This document shows positions 47,144 through 56,924 of a stretch of 64,000 nt of DNA, piece by piece. Position 1 is the stretch's first letter. Each line of letters begins with the position of its first letter. Made by a program: the position numbers and the translations under genes. The DNA lies in assembly GCF_022953055.1 (NCBI RefSeq), contig NZ_JALJEJ010000006.1, positions 186,001-250,000 of the forward strand, written 5' to 3'. The notes below the pieces were generated by a model. The model saw nothing but the letters and a program-made list of their open reading frames with translations. It searched no databases and was not told where the DNA came from. The DNA comes from Mucilaginibacter straminoryzae. Lineage in GTDB: Bacteria > Bacteroidota > Bacteroidia > Sphingobacteriales > Sphingobacteriaceae.

Positions 47144-47695
47144 ATGAGCCGATCCTTTATTTTATTAGTGTTAGCCGTTGTATTGGTTTGTTGTAAACAG
47201 CAAACCAATACAACTTTTTATCCGGCAGCTACTGATACCCTGAAAAAGGACAACGACGGTGTTTATGAACGTGTGCAAACAGGGAATATCCAACCTGCGG
47301 AGCTACTGACTTTTGCTCAAACATTAAAAGGCGTACCCTACAAATACGCATCCACTAACCCCCAAGAGGGCTTGGATTGTTCCGGTTTCGTCACCTATGT
47401 TTTCAATCATTTTAACATAGAAGTACCGCGTACCTCGGCAGATTTTTCGACTGTCCCTGAAGAGATTGAACTTAAACAAGCCAAACCCGGCGACCTGATC
47501 TTTTTTACAGGAACAGACAGCACATCTAAAACCGTAGGCCATATGGGTATTATCACCTTTCATAACCAGGATAGCACCCTTTTTATCCATTCTACTTCCG
47601 GCAGGGCAATGGGCGTTACCGAAACACCTTTAACCAAAGGCTACCAGGCACGGTACGTAAAAACGGTAAGGATATTTCCGCAGAATAAGCGTTAG
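47144..47695 (+). CDS. NlpC/P60 family peptidoglycan hydrolase, lipoprotein
   Basis: Cysteine peptidase of about 183 aa. I start at the ATG 47144 (MSRSFILLVL), not the TTG two codons before. Lipoprotein signal with VLVCCKQ (about 16). Catalytic Cys79 in GLDCSGFVTY, His133 in VGHMGII and a third polar residue His149 in FIHSTSG. PYKYASTNPQEGLDCSGF is typical of the family. Probably cleaves D-Glu-meso-DAP bonds, with the PBP4-type enzyme upstream and DapF (meso-DAP supply) 5 kb on. Its stop is 3 bases from that of the SNF2 gene. Confidence 0.9.
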   Translation: MSRSFILLVLAVVLVCCKQQTNTTFYPAATDTLKKDNDGVYERVQTGNIQPAELLTFAQTLKGVPYKYASTNPQEGLDCSGFVTYVFNHFNIEVPRTSADFSTVPEEIELKQAKPGDLIFFTGTDSTSKTVGHMGIITFHNQDSTLFIHSTSGRAMGVTETPLTKGYQARYVKTVRIFPQNKR

Positions 47696-47698
47696 ATA

Positions 47699-50593
47699 TT
47701 ATTTCAAAATCTCGCGGATGTCTTCTGCCGTAAGGGTTTTAATGAAGCTTTCTTCAGTAGTGATCAATGCGCGCGCGACGCTTAACTTACGTTGCTGAAG
47801 CGCCAGGATCTTCTCTTCAACCGTATCCTTCGTGATGAACTTATAGATGAAGATGTTCTTAGTCTGCCCGATGCGGTGCGTACGGTCAATGGCTTGCTGC
47901 TCAATAGCCGGGTTCCACCATGGATCCAGAATGAATACATAATCGGCCTCGGTTAGGTTCAGACCAACGCCACCGGCCTTTATCGAAATCAGGAACACAC
48001 GGGTCTGTTCGTCTTCCTGGAAGTTTTTTACCACCTCGCCGCGGTTTTGCGTAGAGCCATCCAGATAGGCATATTTAATATCGCATTTTTCCAGGTAATC
48101 GCGGTAAATACTCAGCTGTTTAACAAATTGCGAGAAGATCAGCACCTTATGGCCGCCGTCGAGCACGTTGGTGAGCGTATGCACCACGTCCTCAAACTTA
48201 CCGGAATCACCCTCGTACTCATCGTCTATCATGCTGGGGTGATTGGCAACCTGCCTAAGCTTGGTTAATCCCTGTAAAATCTGGATCTGGCTTTGCGCAA
48301 AGGTGCCATCCTCCAGACCCTGCAATAGCTCGTTCCGGTATTCCGATTTAATCTTCTCATACACTTCGGCCTGCTCATCGCTCATCTGGCAGTAGAACAG
48401 GTGTTCTGTTTTTGGCGGCAGCTCGGTTGCCACCTGTTCTTTAGTACGGCGGAGCACAAACGGCTTGATCATGGCCTGCAGCTTACGCGCTTTATCTTCG
48501 TCTTTCTTTTTCTCGATAGGCGTCACAAACTCATTGATGAAATATTGTTGACTACCCAACAAACCCGGATTAATGAAAGACATCTGCGTCCACAAATCAT
48601 TAACAGAATTTTCTACAGGGGTACCGCTCAGAATCAGCTTAAACTGTGATTTCAGCTGCTTAACTGCCTGGTATGATTTGGAAGACGGATTCTTGATATT
48701 CTGACTTTCGTCCAGGATGATATAATCAAAGAAAAAGGCTTTCAGCAGGTCAATGTCTATCCGGCTGATGCCATAGGTGGTCACCACCACATCGTAATTA
48801 CTAAAAACTTCCGACGATTTATAGCGCATTACGCCGGTATGCACCATCATGCGCAACTGCGGCGTAAACTTTCGGGCTTCGTTGATCCAGTTGTAAATCA
48901 ACGAGGTAGGCATGATTAGCAGCGAAGTTGTCTTGCTGCCCCTTGCTTCTGCCTCTTCTTTATTTTTCTGCAATAGGGCCAACGTCTGGATGGTTTTACC
49001 CAAACCCATGTCGTCCGCCAAACAGCCGCCAAAATGATACTTCTTCAGGAAATGGAACCAGTTGTACCCGGCCTTTTGGTAACTGCGTAAGCTACCGTTA
49101 AAATTAACCGGCGTTGGTATTTCTTCCAGCTCATCAAAGTCGATCAACTGTTGCAGTTTACGGTTCATGGTCACGGTGGCCAATTCACCTTCTGCCAGCT
49201 CATTGATAATGCCGATATGATGTTTCCGTAGTTTCAGGTCTGCGCTGCCATCTGTAAAGTGCAGCAGGTTACTGTACTGCGAGAACCATTTTTCGGGGAT
49301 GACAGCGATCTCTCCCGATGGCAAAACAAACTCCTTCTTCTTGTTAAGGATGTGGTTCCGCAACTCGATAAAAGGCACCTGGTAAGGGCCAAAAAAAACT
49401 ACGGCATAAATATCGAACCAGTCGTTATGCTCATTCACCTGTAAGTCTATTTTGCTGCTCCCAAACAGGTAACGCTTGTTTCCTTCCGGCTGCTCAATCA
49501 CAAAGCCCTGTCGGGTCAATTCATCGTGGTTTTGGTTCAGCCAATCCAGAATAGACAAGGAATGGTCTGTATCTTCGTTGTCGGTTACCACTTCCAGGTT
49601 CTGGAACAATGAAGACGCTGCCTTTAGACCAAGGTTTTCCAGCACCTGTAGGCGGCCTTTCTCCCACGTTACCGAACGTTTAATACGGTGGAAGATGTAA
49701 TCATCGCCCTGGTGATCTATCCTGACAGAAACCTGCCGGCCATCTCCCGCGGGAAAAACATAACCCGAATATTTAAAATACAGTTGCAGTTGTGAGGTAC
49801 CGCCCTCAACAATAATCGGTTTCAGCACGGGTACGGCATCGTACTTTTCGGTATTGATGGTGAACCCTTCTGCATGCACGTGATGCTTTTCGATCAGCGG
49901 CGCCACAAAGCGCTCCATATAGGATTGTTCTGACGAACGCGGGATGGCAATGTACCGTTTATTTAAAAATGGCTGTAATTTTTTACCTTCTATATCACGT
50001 TCGAAATAGTACAGCACATCGTCCAGCAAAAGCCACGCAGGGTGGTTACATATGATCTCGGCATTACGGAACATGAATTCAATCTTCATGCCCTGGTATT
50101 TGATGGTAGGGTAATACCTGATCTCTGTTTCGTTTCGTTTGAAATGGAACAGAATAGAGGCCGGTTCGTCTGCAATGGTCAACTTTCTGCCGGCGGGATA
50201 GCCCTCTTTGCTCATCAGGTAAATTGACTTTTCCCTCAGCGCATTCAGCACTTCGGCTACCTTTTTCTCAATCTTCGGCCTGAACATATCGAACATTTGT
50301 TCGGTAAATATCTTGCTGAAGAACTCATACGGGCGGATCGGCTTTTTATAGTAGCGCTTAATCAGGTTGCCCTGCTCTATATCTTCTAGTATTTTAATCA
50401 GCTTCAGATCCGTTTCGTCAATACAATGGATAAACTCTGTTGCCGTGTTAGAAAAAAGGCGCTGGTAGGTAAGTGAAAACTCGCCGTTGGGGTTAAGCTG
50501 TACAATGTGCGGTTCTATCACGTAACCCAGGTACTCATGCTTGGCAATAGCATAAATTAACTGGCATGGTTTAGAACTGTCGACACGTAGCAT
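47699..50593 (-). CDS. SNF2/RapA-type DNA-dependent ATPase (helicase-like)
   Basis: 964 aa. N-terminal half (to about 500) is the region found in bacterial SNF2 proteins of Bacteroidota, mostly uncharacterised. ATPase core: FGGCLADDMGLGKTIQ (Walker A, about 525-540), TTYGISRIDID, DYIILDESQNIKNP (DESQ box, about 629), LSGTPVEN (motif III), then the second lobe with LIFSQFVKQLSIYRDYLE (about 825), SIKAGGVGLNLTEAD and DPWWNPAIEQQAIDRTHRIGQ (motif VI). It moves along DNA and may remodel protein-DNA or RNA-polymerase complexes; the partner is unknown. Single gene, convergent with the NlpC gene. Confidence 0.92.
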   Translation of the reverse strand: MLRVDSSKPCQLIYAIAKHEYLGYVIEPHIVQLNPNGEFSLTYQRLFSNTATEFIHCIDETDLKLIKILEDIEQGNLIKRYYKKPIRPYEFFSKIFTEQMFDMFRPKIEKKVAEVLNALREKSIYLMSKEGYPAGRKLTIADEPASILFHFKRNETEIRYYPTIKYQGMKIEFMFRNAEIICNHPAWLLLDDVLYYFERDIEGKKLQPFLNKRYIAIPRSSEQSYMERFVAPLIEKHHVHAEGFTINTEKYDAVPVLKPIIVEGGTSQLQLYFKYSGYVFPAGDGRQVSVRIDHQGDDYIFHRIKRSVTWEKGRLQVLENLGLKAASSLFQNLEVVTDNEDTDHSLSILDWLNQNHDELTRQGFVIEQPEGNKRYLFGSSKIDLQVNEHNDWFDIYAVVFFGPYQVPFIELRNHILNKKKEFVLPSGEIAVIPEKWFSQYSNLLHFTDGSADLKLRKHHIGIINELAEGELATVTMNRKLQQLIDFDELEEIPTPVNFNGSLRSYQKAGYNWFHFLKKYHFGGCLADDMGLGKTIQTLALLQKNKEEAEARGSKTTSLLIMPTSLIYNWINEARKFTPQLRMMVHTGVMRYKSSEVFSNYDVVVTTYGISRIDIDLLKAFFFDYIILDESQNIKNPSSKSYQAVKQLKSQFKLILSGTPVENSVNDLWTQMSFINPGLLGSQQYFINEFVTPIEKKKDEDKARKLQAMIKPFVLRRTKEQVATELPPKTEHLFYCQMSDEQAEVYEKIKSEYRNELLQGLEDGTFAQSQIQILQGLTKLRQVANHPSMIDDEYEGDSGKFEDVVHTLTNVLDGGHKVLIFSQFVKQLSIYRDYLEKCDIKYAYLDGSTQNRGEVVKNFQEDEQTRVFLISIKAGGVGLNLTEADYVFILDPWWNPAIEQQAIDRTHRIGQTKNIFIYKFITKDTVEEKILALQQRKLSVARALITTEESFIKTLTAEDIREILK

Positions 50594-50777
50594 AGATGAA
50601 GCAAAAAATTAATCGAAGCTACATCAAGAAAAAATTCAAACGTAAACAGAATTTGCTTTAAGTAAAAAAGATTTGCCCTAAAATTTGTCAACAGTGGTAA
50701 AAAACAGATATTTATTTAAACAATTTGATCCTAAAAAGACACTTCTATAGAAAGTTAGCATGGTTTACATGAAACGA

Positions 50778-52391
50778 TCAGGGCATTTGCTGTAACCATT
50801 GCGAAGCTTCGTCGCGATCTGTAAAAAATTGAGCGGTTATATTGCCGATGGCGATATCCAAACTCTTTTTTGCCGACATGCGACTGAATGTACTTGGCGA
50901 GTAAATCCAGGCGAAATATTTAAGCCCAGCCTGCTCCATAGCAGGGAACCACACCGTTCCACCCCAGTCAACCGCTTCAGACCAGTTCCCTAACACGTGT
51001 GTATTATCATTCAGAACCTTGGTACAACCACTCTTTTTCAGTATCTCCAGCATGGCCAGGCACCCGCTTTTTACCGAGTCGAAATTCTGATAACCAAGCC
51101 AATCTACTTCCAGGCGTTGTTGCGCAGCATTATATTGAATCTCGATGTAATTTGCTTTATAGAAAGTGCGGTGGTCGGTGGCGTATTCTTTCAATTCCTG
51201 TTTACCGCTGATCGGCAGCAAAAAGAAAAAAGTAGAGCCCTTACCCGGTTCACTTTCAATCCAGAAGCTGCCATTGTGCCTTTTGATGATCTCTGAAGAA
51301 ATAAACAGGCCCAGGCCCAATCCCTGAAAACGCATAGAAGTGTTATCGATCCGGTAATAGCGTTCAAACAAGTTTAGCAAGTATTCGGGTGCTATGCCGA
51401 TGCCAAAATCCTGAACGGATACGATGATGTTATCCTGGTTCACTTCAGAACGAAGGACGATCTTTTTATTATCGGGCGAATACTTGATAGCGTTAGTCAG
51501 AAAGTTATTGATCACCTGCTCAATTCGCAGACGGTCACCTTTGTATGTTACCCTATCTGATCTCTCTACAACAATCTCATAATCCGGAAACATTTGCTGG
51601 ATACTTTCCACACTATCGCTCACGGCACTGCTGAAGTCAAACTCTTCCGCATTGTAGATCATTTTGCCGGCGTTAATGCGCGAAACATCCAGCAGGTCAT
51701 TGATCAGCCGCTCCAAACGGTCTAACTGCCCGGTAGCTTTGCCTACAAATTTGTAACCGGCATCCTCTGGTTGCAAACTTTTCTTCAGGATCTGGAAAAA
51801 GGCCTTGACGGTGGTTAACGGTGTCTTGAGCTCATGGCTGGCAATGCTGATAAACTCATCCTTCTTCTTTTCAGATTCTTTTTGTTCGTGAATATCCGTG
51901 TTGGTACCAAACCATTTGATAACCTCGCCATGCTCGTTTTTTAATGGCAGCGCTTTGGCCAGGTGCCACCGGTAAGTACCGTCAGTCCCTCTTTTGGTAC
52001 GGTACTCAATTTCGTAAGGCGAACTGTATTTTAGCGAATTGTTCCAGGTTTTCAATGCCCTTGGCAGGTCATCGGGGTGAAGGGCATTCTCCCACCCTGC
52101 GCCGAGCGAGACCTCAAGTGTTTGCCCAGTGTAATCATACCAGCGCTGATTGAAATAATCTACCTGCCCGGAGGAATCAGCCGTCCATACCGCTACAGGG
52201 ATATTATCCGCCAGTAGCCTGAACTGCTCCCTGCTGATCTGCAATTCTGCCGCGTTTGCTTTCGCAACGCTTTTCAGGTAGTCATTCTCCAGCAGCAATG
52301 CTTTCTCACGTGCCAAAAGCGCGCTATGCTCGGCCTTCAGCAACTCCAGTTCCCCTTGCAGCTGCAAGTATTTATCAGTATCGGACATCAA
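50778..52391 (-). CDS. PAS histidine kinase with C-terminal STAS-like domain
   Basis: 537 aa, cytosolic. N-terminal coiled coil (about 8-55), PAS (about 57-170, DNIPVAVWTADSSGQVDYF, with PAC), HisKA with His186 (SIASHELKTP), HATPase (about 285-395, DFGIGIAPE, GLGLGLFISSEI). After the kinase, about 135 residues form another alpha/beta domain (NYIEIQYNAAQQRLEVDWLG, SGCTKVLNDNTHVLGNW, FAWIYSPSTFSRMSAKKS) resembling the STAS/SpoIIAA-like single-domain proteins of Bacteroidota. A sensor kinase with this add-on is unusual. No regulator gene is adjacent. It follows dapF by 33 bp on the same strand. Confidence 0.9.
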   Translation of the reverse strand: MMSDTDKYLQLQGELELLKAEHSALLAREKALLLENDYLKSVAKANAAELQISREQFRLLADNIPVAVWTADSSGQVDYFNQRWYDYTGQTLEVSLGAGWENALHPDDLPRALKTWNNSLKYSSPYEIEYRTKRGTDGTYRWHLAKALPLKNEHGEVIKWFGTNTDIHEQKESEKKKDEFISIASHELKTPLTTVKAFFQILKKSLQPEDAGYKFVGKATGQLDRLERLINDLLDVSRINAGKMIYNAEEFDFSSAVSDSVESIQQMFPDYEIVVERSDRVTYKGDRLRIEQVINNFLTNAIKYSPDNKKIVLRSEVNQDNIIVSVQDFGIGIAPEYLLNLFERYYRIDNTSMRFQGLGLGLFISSEIIKRHNGSFWIESEPGKGSTFFFLLPISGKQELKEYATDHRTFYKANYIEIQYNAAQQRLEVDWLGYQNFDSVKSGCLAMLEILKKSGCTKVLNDNTHVLGNWSEAVDWGGTVWFPAMEQAGLKYFAWIYSPSTFSRMSAKKSLDIAIGNITAQFFTDRDEASQWLQQMP

Positions 52392-52424
52392 TAATATAAA
52401 CGCAAAAAACCTTTAAAGGTTGAA

Positions 52425-53210
52425 TTATATAGAGATTTGCCCTTCAAATACCAGCTTGGCAGGCCCTTCTAAAAAGATATTGGTAAAATGGTTTCCCTGG
52501 CGCGAGAAACGGATATTCAAGTTGCCGCCAAGTACGCGGATGGGCGTGCTGACGGTACCGCTCTGGTCATTGCGGGTTGCCATAGCCAAGGCGACTGCTG
52601 TTACACCGGTGCCGCAGGCAAAAGTTTCATCTTCTACCCCGCGTTCAAAAGTTCTGACGAAGTAGCCATCGCCCTCGGGTTCAACAAAATTCACATTGAT
52701 GCCCTTTGCACCATAGGTTTCGTTATTGCGAATTGCTTTCCCCTCGTGATACACATCTTTCGAAGCAAGATCTGAAGTAAGCTGTACATAATGCGGAGAA
52801 CCGGTATTCAACACATAAGCTTCGCCATCACGGTCGATAGTTTCCAGATCGATCATTTGCAGACTTACCCAGTCGCCTTCGGCTGAAACTTTGGCATAAT
52901 GCGGGCCGTCTACTGCCAAAAAGTTTGTTTCATCTTTAATCACACCCAGAAATTTGGCGAAGGCGACAATGCACCGGCCACCATTACCACACATACTGCT
53001 GGGTTGCCCGTCCGAGTTGTAATAGACCATCCGGAAGTCGTAACCCGGTTCGTTTTCCAGGAACATCATCCCATCGCCGCCAACACCGAAGCGACGGTCG
53101 CAAATACGTGCAATTAGCGCAGGATTGTGGTGATCTACCTTATTTTCGCGATTATCAACCAAAATAAAATCGTTGCCTGCGCCCTGGTATTTATAAAAAT
53201 GAAGTTCCAC
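52425..53210 (-). CDS. dapF: Diaminopimelate epimerase
   Basis: Converts LL- to meso-diaminopimelate for lysine and peptidoglycan synthesis, without cofactor. About 261 aa. Two catalytic cysteines in MCGNGGRCIVAFAKF and FACGTGVTAVALA; start region FYKYQGAGNDFILVDNRE. No ATG is present at the 5' end: the frame has TTG (53213) then GTG (53210), and GTG gives the usual N terminus MELHFYKYQG. It is the first gene of a possible pair with the PAS kinase. An essential gene with a weak start codon. Confidence 0.95.
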   Translation of the reverse strand: MELHFYKYQGAGNDFILVDNRENKVDHHNPALIARICDRRFGVGGDGMMFLENEPGYDFRMVYYNSDGQPSSMCGNGGRCIVAFAKFLGVIKDETNFLAVDGPHYAKVSAEGDWVSLQMIDLETIDRDGEAYVLNTGSPHYVQLTSDLASKDVYHEGKAIRNNETYGAKGINVNFVEPEGDGYFVRTFERGVEDETFACGTGVTAVALAMATRNDQSGTVSTPIRVLGGNLNIRFSRQGNHFTNIFLEGPAKLVFEGQISI

Positions 53211-53324
53211 CAAGTATAATTTTTACAAGAATAAAGATTTGCCGACTTCGCCCCGCCTAACTGCGGTTGTTTTTACATAAGCCGGACTTTAACAATTTTT
53301 AACAAAAATGCAGATAACTTATTA

Positions 53325-53356
53325 TTGTTCATACCGTCTATATGGTATTAAATTTG
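53325..53356 (+). promoter_or_regulatory. Consensus promoter of the HtrA gene
   Basis: TTG (53325-53327), 21 bases, TAAATTTG (53349-53356), exact -7 match. Transcription would start near 53361, leaving a leader of about 37 bases before the ATG at 53398. Confidence 0.6.
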
Positions 53357-53397
53357 AATATTGTTTTTCACAAGCTAAAAGAACGTAAATAGAATAT

Positions 53398-54948
53398 ATG
53401 AGAAAGATAGGTTTAACATTGTTAACAGCTTTTGTAGGCGGGGCAATGGCGATTGGTACCTACAAGGTATTTGAAAACAAAGAAGCAGCAAGCATGAGCT
53501 TTGAAGATCGCCAGAAAGTTTATTTCGCTAGCAATAAATCAGCTGCAATAACCTCATCTGCCGGTGAGGTTGATTTTACACAGGCTGCAGCAGCGGTAAC
53601 ACCAGCTGTAGTTTATATCCGTACCACTTACAGCGCACAAGCCGGTGGCGGACGAAATGAAATGGAAGATTTATTCGGCCAGATGTTCGGTCAGCGTGCG
53701 CCACGCCGCTCAACCCCGCAAATGGCATCAGGTTCTGGTGTGATCATCTCGCCCGATGGCTACATTGTAACCAATAACCACGTAGTAGAGAAAGCAGATA
53801 AGATCAGCGTGACTACTAATGATCACCGCACCTTCCAGGCTAAAGTGATCGGTACCGACCCTAATACAGATCTGGCTTTGATTAAAGTGACCGCTACTAA
53901 CCTGCCGATTGTAAAATTAGGCAACTCTGACGATGTACGCGTTGGCGAGTGGGTACTGGCGGTAGGTAACCCGTTTAACTTAACATCAACCGTTACTGCC
54001 GGTATTGTAAGCGCTAAAGGACGTAACATTGGCATTATCGGTTCTGAAAATGACGATGATGACGACAACGGGGGCTATAATCCGTTTGGCCCAACCCGTA
54101 ACCAGCAGGCACCACGTGTAAACAAAGCCATAGAGTCTTTTATCCAGACAGACGCGGCCATTAACCCTGGTAACAGCGGTGGTGCATTGGTTAACACCCG
54201 TGGCGAGCTGATCGGTATCAATTCAGCCATTGCTTCACACACCGGCTCATACGAAGGTTATGGCTTTGCGATTCCGATTAACCTGGCTAAAAAGGTACTG
54301 GACGATATTGAGAAATACGGCAGTGTACGCCGCGGTTATATCGGTGTAAACTTCCGCGAATTAAACGAAGATGTAGCACAAGATCTGGGAATTAAAAACA
54401 CCAATGGTTTATACGTGAATGACGTAGTACCTGGTGGTGGTGCAGAAGCCGCTGGTATCCGCAAAGGTGACGTGATTACTAAAGTAGAAGGTAACACTAT
54501 TTATGAATCTTCTGACTTGCAGGAACGTGTAGGCCGTTTACAACCTGGTGATAAAATACATGTAACCGTTGTACGTGACGGTGCTGAAAAGAATTTTGCA
54601 GTTACCTTAAAATCTGATGCTGGTAATACCAACCGTACAGCAGCACGCAGCAAATCTGCAGAAGAGCTTTATAATAAACTTGGTGCCAGCTTCCAGCCGC
54701 TTACCGCAGCACAGAAAGCTAAATTCCATGTTACGCATGGTGTTATTGTGACCCAGGTTCGCCAGGGCGGTTTCTTTGACGAAACTGAAACCCCGGTAGG
54801 TTCTGTAATTACTTCGATCAATAACCAGCCGATCAACAGTATTGCCGACATTGACAAGGCAATTACCAACATTAAAAATGGCATGGTAAAAATCACCGGT
54901 ATTTCTCCTGATGGCATCAGCTTCAGCAATACCTTCCAGGTGCAATAA
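53398..54948 (+). CDS. HtrA/DegP-type (Do family) periplasmic serine protease
   Basis: Protein quality-control protease and chaperone, 516 aa. N-terminal membrane/signal segment (LTLLTAFVGGAMAIGTYKVF). Catalytic triad His128 (TNNHVVEKA), Asp158 (NTDLALIKV) and Ser260 (NPGNSGGALV). Two PDZ domains follow (about 320-410, RRGYIGVNFRELNEDVA; about 420-515, HGVIVTQVRQGGFFDE). The Asp-rich loop GSENDDDDDNGGY (about 217-229) sits in the loop before the second barrel. Monocistronic with its own promoter and terminator. Confidence 0.95.
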   Translation: MRKIGLTLLTAFVGGAMAIGTYKVFENKEAASMSFEDRQKVYFASNKSAAITSSAGEVDFTQAAAAVTPAVVYIRTTYSAQAGGGRNEMEDLFGQMFGQRAPRRSTPQMASGSGVIISPDGYIVTNNHVVEKADKISVTTNDHRTFQAKVIGTDPNTDLALIKVTATNLPIVKLGNSDDVRVGEWVLAVGNPFNLTSTVTAGIVSAKGRNIGIIGSENDDDDDNGGYNPFGPTRNQQAPRVNKAIESFIQTDAAINPGNSGGALVNTRGELIGINSAIASHTGSYEGYGFAIPINLAKKVLDDIEKYGSVRRGYIGVNFRELNEDVAQDLGIKNTNGLYVNDVVPGGGAEAAGIRKGDVITKVEGNTIYESSDLQERVGRLQPGDKIHVTVVRDGAEKNFAVTLKSDAGNTNRTAARSKSAEELYNKLGASFQPLTAAQKAKFHVTHGVIVTQVRQGGFFDETETPVGSVITSINNQPINSIADIDKAITNIKNGMVKITGISPDGISFSNTFQVQ

Positions 54949-54976
54949 TTTAAGTTACTACAATTGTTTATAGCAG

Positions 54977-55007
54977 GGTCCGGCGGTATCGCCGGGCCTT
55001 TGTTTTT
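54977..55007 (+). terminator. Terminator of the HtrA gene
   Basis: GGTCCGGCG pairs with CGCCGGGCC (one G-T pair) around GTAT, then TTTGTTTTTT. It starts 28 bases past the stop. Confidence 0.88.
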
Positions 55008-55189
55008 TAATACTGTTTGCCCGGACTTTTAACTATTCGGCAAAAACAGTGCTATCATCGCTGCCTCGACTAACTACAAAATCAACAAAAAGCCACTTTT
55101 GTTAAATTTTTATTAAATATTCAGTTTAATAGATGAAAAATAAACATTGTGCGTATCTTTATGTTATCAATCTATTAAACAATACGGCA

Positions 55190-55279
55190 ATGAAAAACAA
55201 ACCTTTAAGTTACCTGATACTGCAGTTTGTTACCGCTGCAGCATTTTTAGTACTTGCATTTGTTTTTACAAGTAACTAA
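55190..55279 (+). CDS. 29-residue single-pass membrane peptide
   Basis: ATG at 55190, TAA at 55277. The peptide has a basic start (MKNKPLSYLILQF) followed by a hydrophobic run (VTAAAFLVLAFVF) and ends TSN. It is the only open frame in the 472-bp gap between the HtrA gene and the DUF1624 gene, and starts 13 bases after a plausible AT-rich leader. No family assigned. Small proteins of this shape are easily missed; a short hydrophobic frame can also occur by chance. Confidence 0.4.
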   Translation: MKNKPLSYLILQFVTAAAFLVLAFVFTSN

Positions 55280-55420
55280 ACAAAGCAAAAATTTTATTAA
55301 CAGGCGTGGCTACGAAATTTCACGTCGATTTGCGGGGTAAAGGATATATTTTACTGTTGGTTAATAAAATTAAAAATTTGCCTTTCTAATTTAATGTGTT
55401 TATTTTCAGGGTGATAACCC

Positions 55421-56587
55421 ATGAAATCAAACACAACTCAGCCTTTAGCGCGCATTTTTTCTATTGACATTTTACGCGGCGTAATCATGATTATTATGGC
55501 ATTAGATCATGTTCGTGATTATTTCACCAACGTACGTTTTGATCCGCTCGATCTGTCGCAGACTACGCCGCTATTATTCTTTACCCGGTGGATCACGCAT
55601 TTTTGCGCACCAACGTTTATTTTTCTTTCCGGGGCAAGTGCCTGGCTGGCCGGTCGTAAACGCACTAAAAAAGAAAGCGCCGCTTTTCTGTTCAAGCGAG
55701 GGTTATGGCTTATCTTTCTGGAGTTGACTATCATCGGTTTTGGCTGGCAGTTCGATATTGGGTTCCACCTGTTTTTTACACAGGTGATCTGGGCGATCGG
55801 CTGGAGCATGATCTTCCTTTCTGTACTGGTCTTCCTGCCGAATACTTACATTGCTACCATAGGGCTGATCCTGATCTTTGGTCACAACCTGTTAGACCCC
55901 ATACAGTCTGCCCAATTTGGCAGTGCCAAACCTTTCTGGATGTTCCTGCACGAATCAAATATCTACTTTTGGAGCAAAGGGCGCGGCGTTCTGCTTTTCT
56001 ACCCCATCATCCCGTGGATTGGCGTAATGGCGGTAGGCTATGCCTTCGGTACTTTATTTGCGCTTCCTGCTACCGAGAGAAAGCCCCTGTTTATTAAAAT
56101 AGGGTTAGCATGCCTGGTGGTATTTCTGATTCTACGCATCCCTAATATTTACGGCGACCCTTTCCCATGGCAGCACCAGGCCATCTGGTGGAAGAATATC
56201 CTGGCAGTAATTAAAGTCCATAAATACCCACCCTCTTTAGCCTACCTATTGATGACGCTGGGGATCTCCATCATCGTATTGGCGCTACTGGAAGGGGCAA
56301 ACAACAGGTTATCCAGGTTTTTCACCGTTTACGGCAAAGTACCCTTCTTTTACTACCTGCTGCATATTTACCTCATCCATATTTTACAAATAATTGTAGC
56401 AGTTGCGGCGGGTTTTAACGTAAAAGATATGCTCAGTGCTTTTGATAAAAGCCCGGATCACTGGGGATTTTCACTACCAGTGGTATACTTGATATGGATT
56501 GCTGTAATAGCAATATTGTATCTGCCCTGCCGGTGGTTTATGCAGGTTAAAAGCAAGCGAAAAGATTGGTGGTTAAGTTATATCTGA
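55421..56587 (+). CDS. DUF1624/heparan N-acetyltransferase-like membrane protein
   Basis: 388 aa, about 10-11 membrane segments. The N-terminal signature SIDILRGVIMIIMALDHVRDYF with the His-containing helix is that of the HGSNAT-like/DUF1624 family; CAPTFIFLSGASAWLAGRK and VPFFYYLLHIYLIH also fit. The human homologue transfers acetyl from acetyl-CoA across a membrane to glucosamine; bacterial substrates are unknown. Followed 1 base later by a small membrane protein gene. Confidence 0.88.
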   Translation: MKSNTTQPLARIFSIDILRGVIMIIMALDHVRDYFTNVRFDPLDLSQTTPLLFFTRWITHFCAPTFIFLSGASAWLAGRKRTKKESAAFLFKRGLWLIFLELTIIGFGWQFDIGFHLFFTQVIWAIGWSMIFLSVLVFLPNTYIATIGLILIFGHNLLDPIQSAQFGSAKPFWMFLHESNIYFWSKGRGVLLFYPIIPWIGVMAVGYAFGTLFALPATERKPLFIKIGLACLVVFLILRIPNIYGDPFPWQHQAIWWKNILAVIKVHKYPPSLAYLLMTLGISIIVLALLEGANNRLSRFFTVYGKVPFFYYLLHIYLIHILQIIVAVAAGFNVKDMLSAFDKSPDHWGFSLPVVYLIWIAVIAILYLPCRWFMQVKSKRKDWWLSYI

Positions 56588-56588
56588 T

Positions 56589-56924
56589 ATGGTAATGTTA
56601 CTAAAAGAGAAACTCGCAGAAATATTCAAAGCACATCGTATAGCTACGCTTTGCTTCGGCACGTATGTGTTAATGTGGGTAGCCCTTTATCTTTACATTA
56701 TTACAGACTATCTTTTCTTTGACACTGCGCATGCAGACCGCATCAATTATCTACTGCTGCTCGCGTTTTTGTTAACCCTGCCTTTTGTAATTCTGCTGAT
56801 GATTATTGCGGTACTGAGCGATCAAAACAGAAAATTCTACCTGCGCTTAAGCCTCATCTTAATTGCTCCGCTGGTATTGAGTATACTGTTAGGCGTGTTT
56901 AACGATTCGCAAAGCCCTAACTGA
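56589..56924 (+). CDS. Small membrane protein of unknown function
   Basis: 111 aa with three predicted membrane segments (TLCFGTYVLMWVALYLYII, LLLLAFLLTLPFVILLMII, LSLILIAPLVLSILLG). It starts 1 base after the DUF1624 stop, so the two are co-translated. The third codon is also ATG (56595). No family recognised. The last 8 bases overlap the stop of the convergent small gene. Confidence 0.7.
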   Translation: MVMLLKEKLAEIFKAHRIATLCFGTYVLMWVALYLYIITDYLFFDTAHADRINYLLLLAFLLTLPFVILLMIIAVLSDQNRKFYLRLSLILIAPLVLSILLGVFNDSQSPN

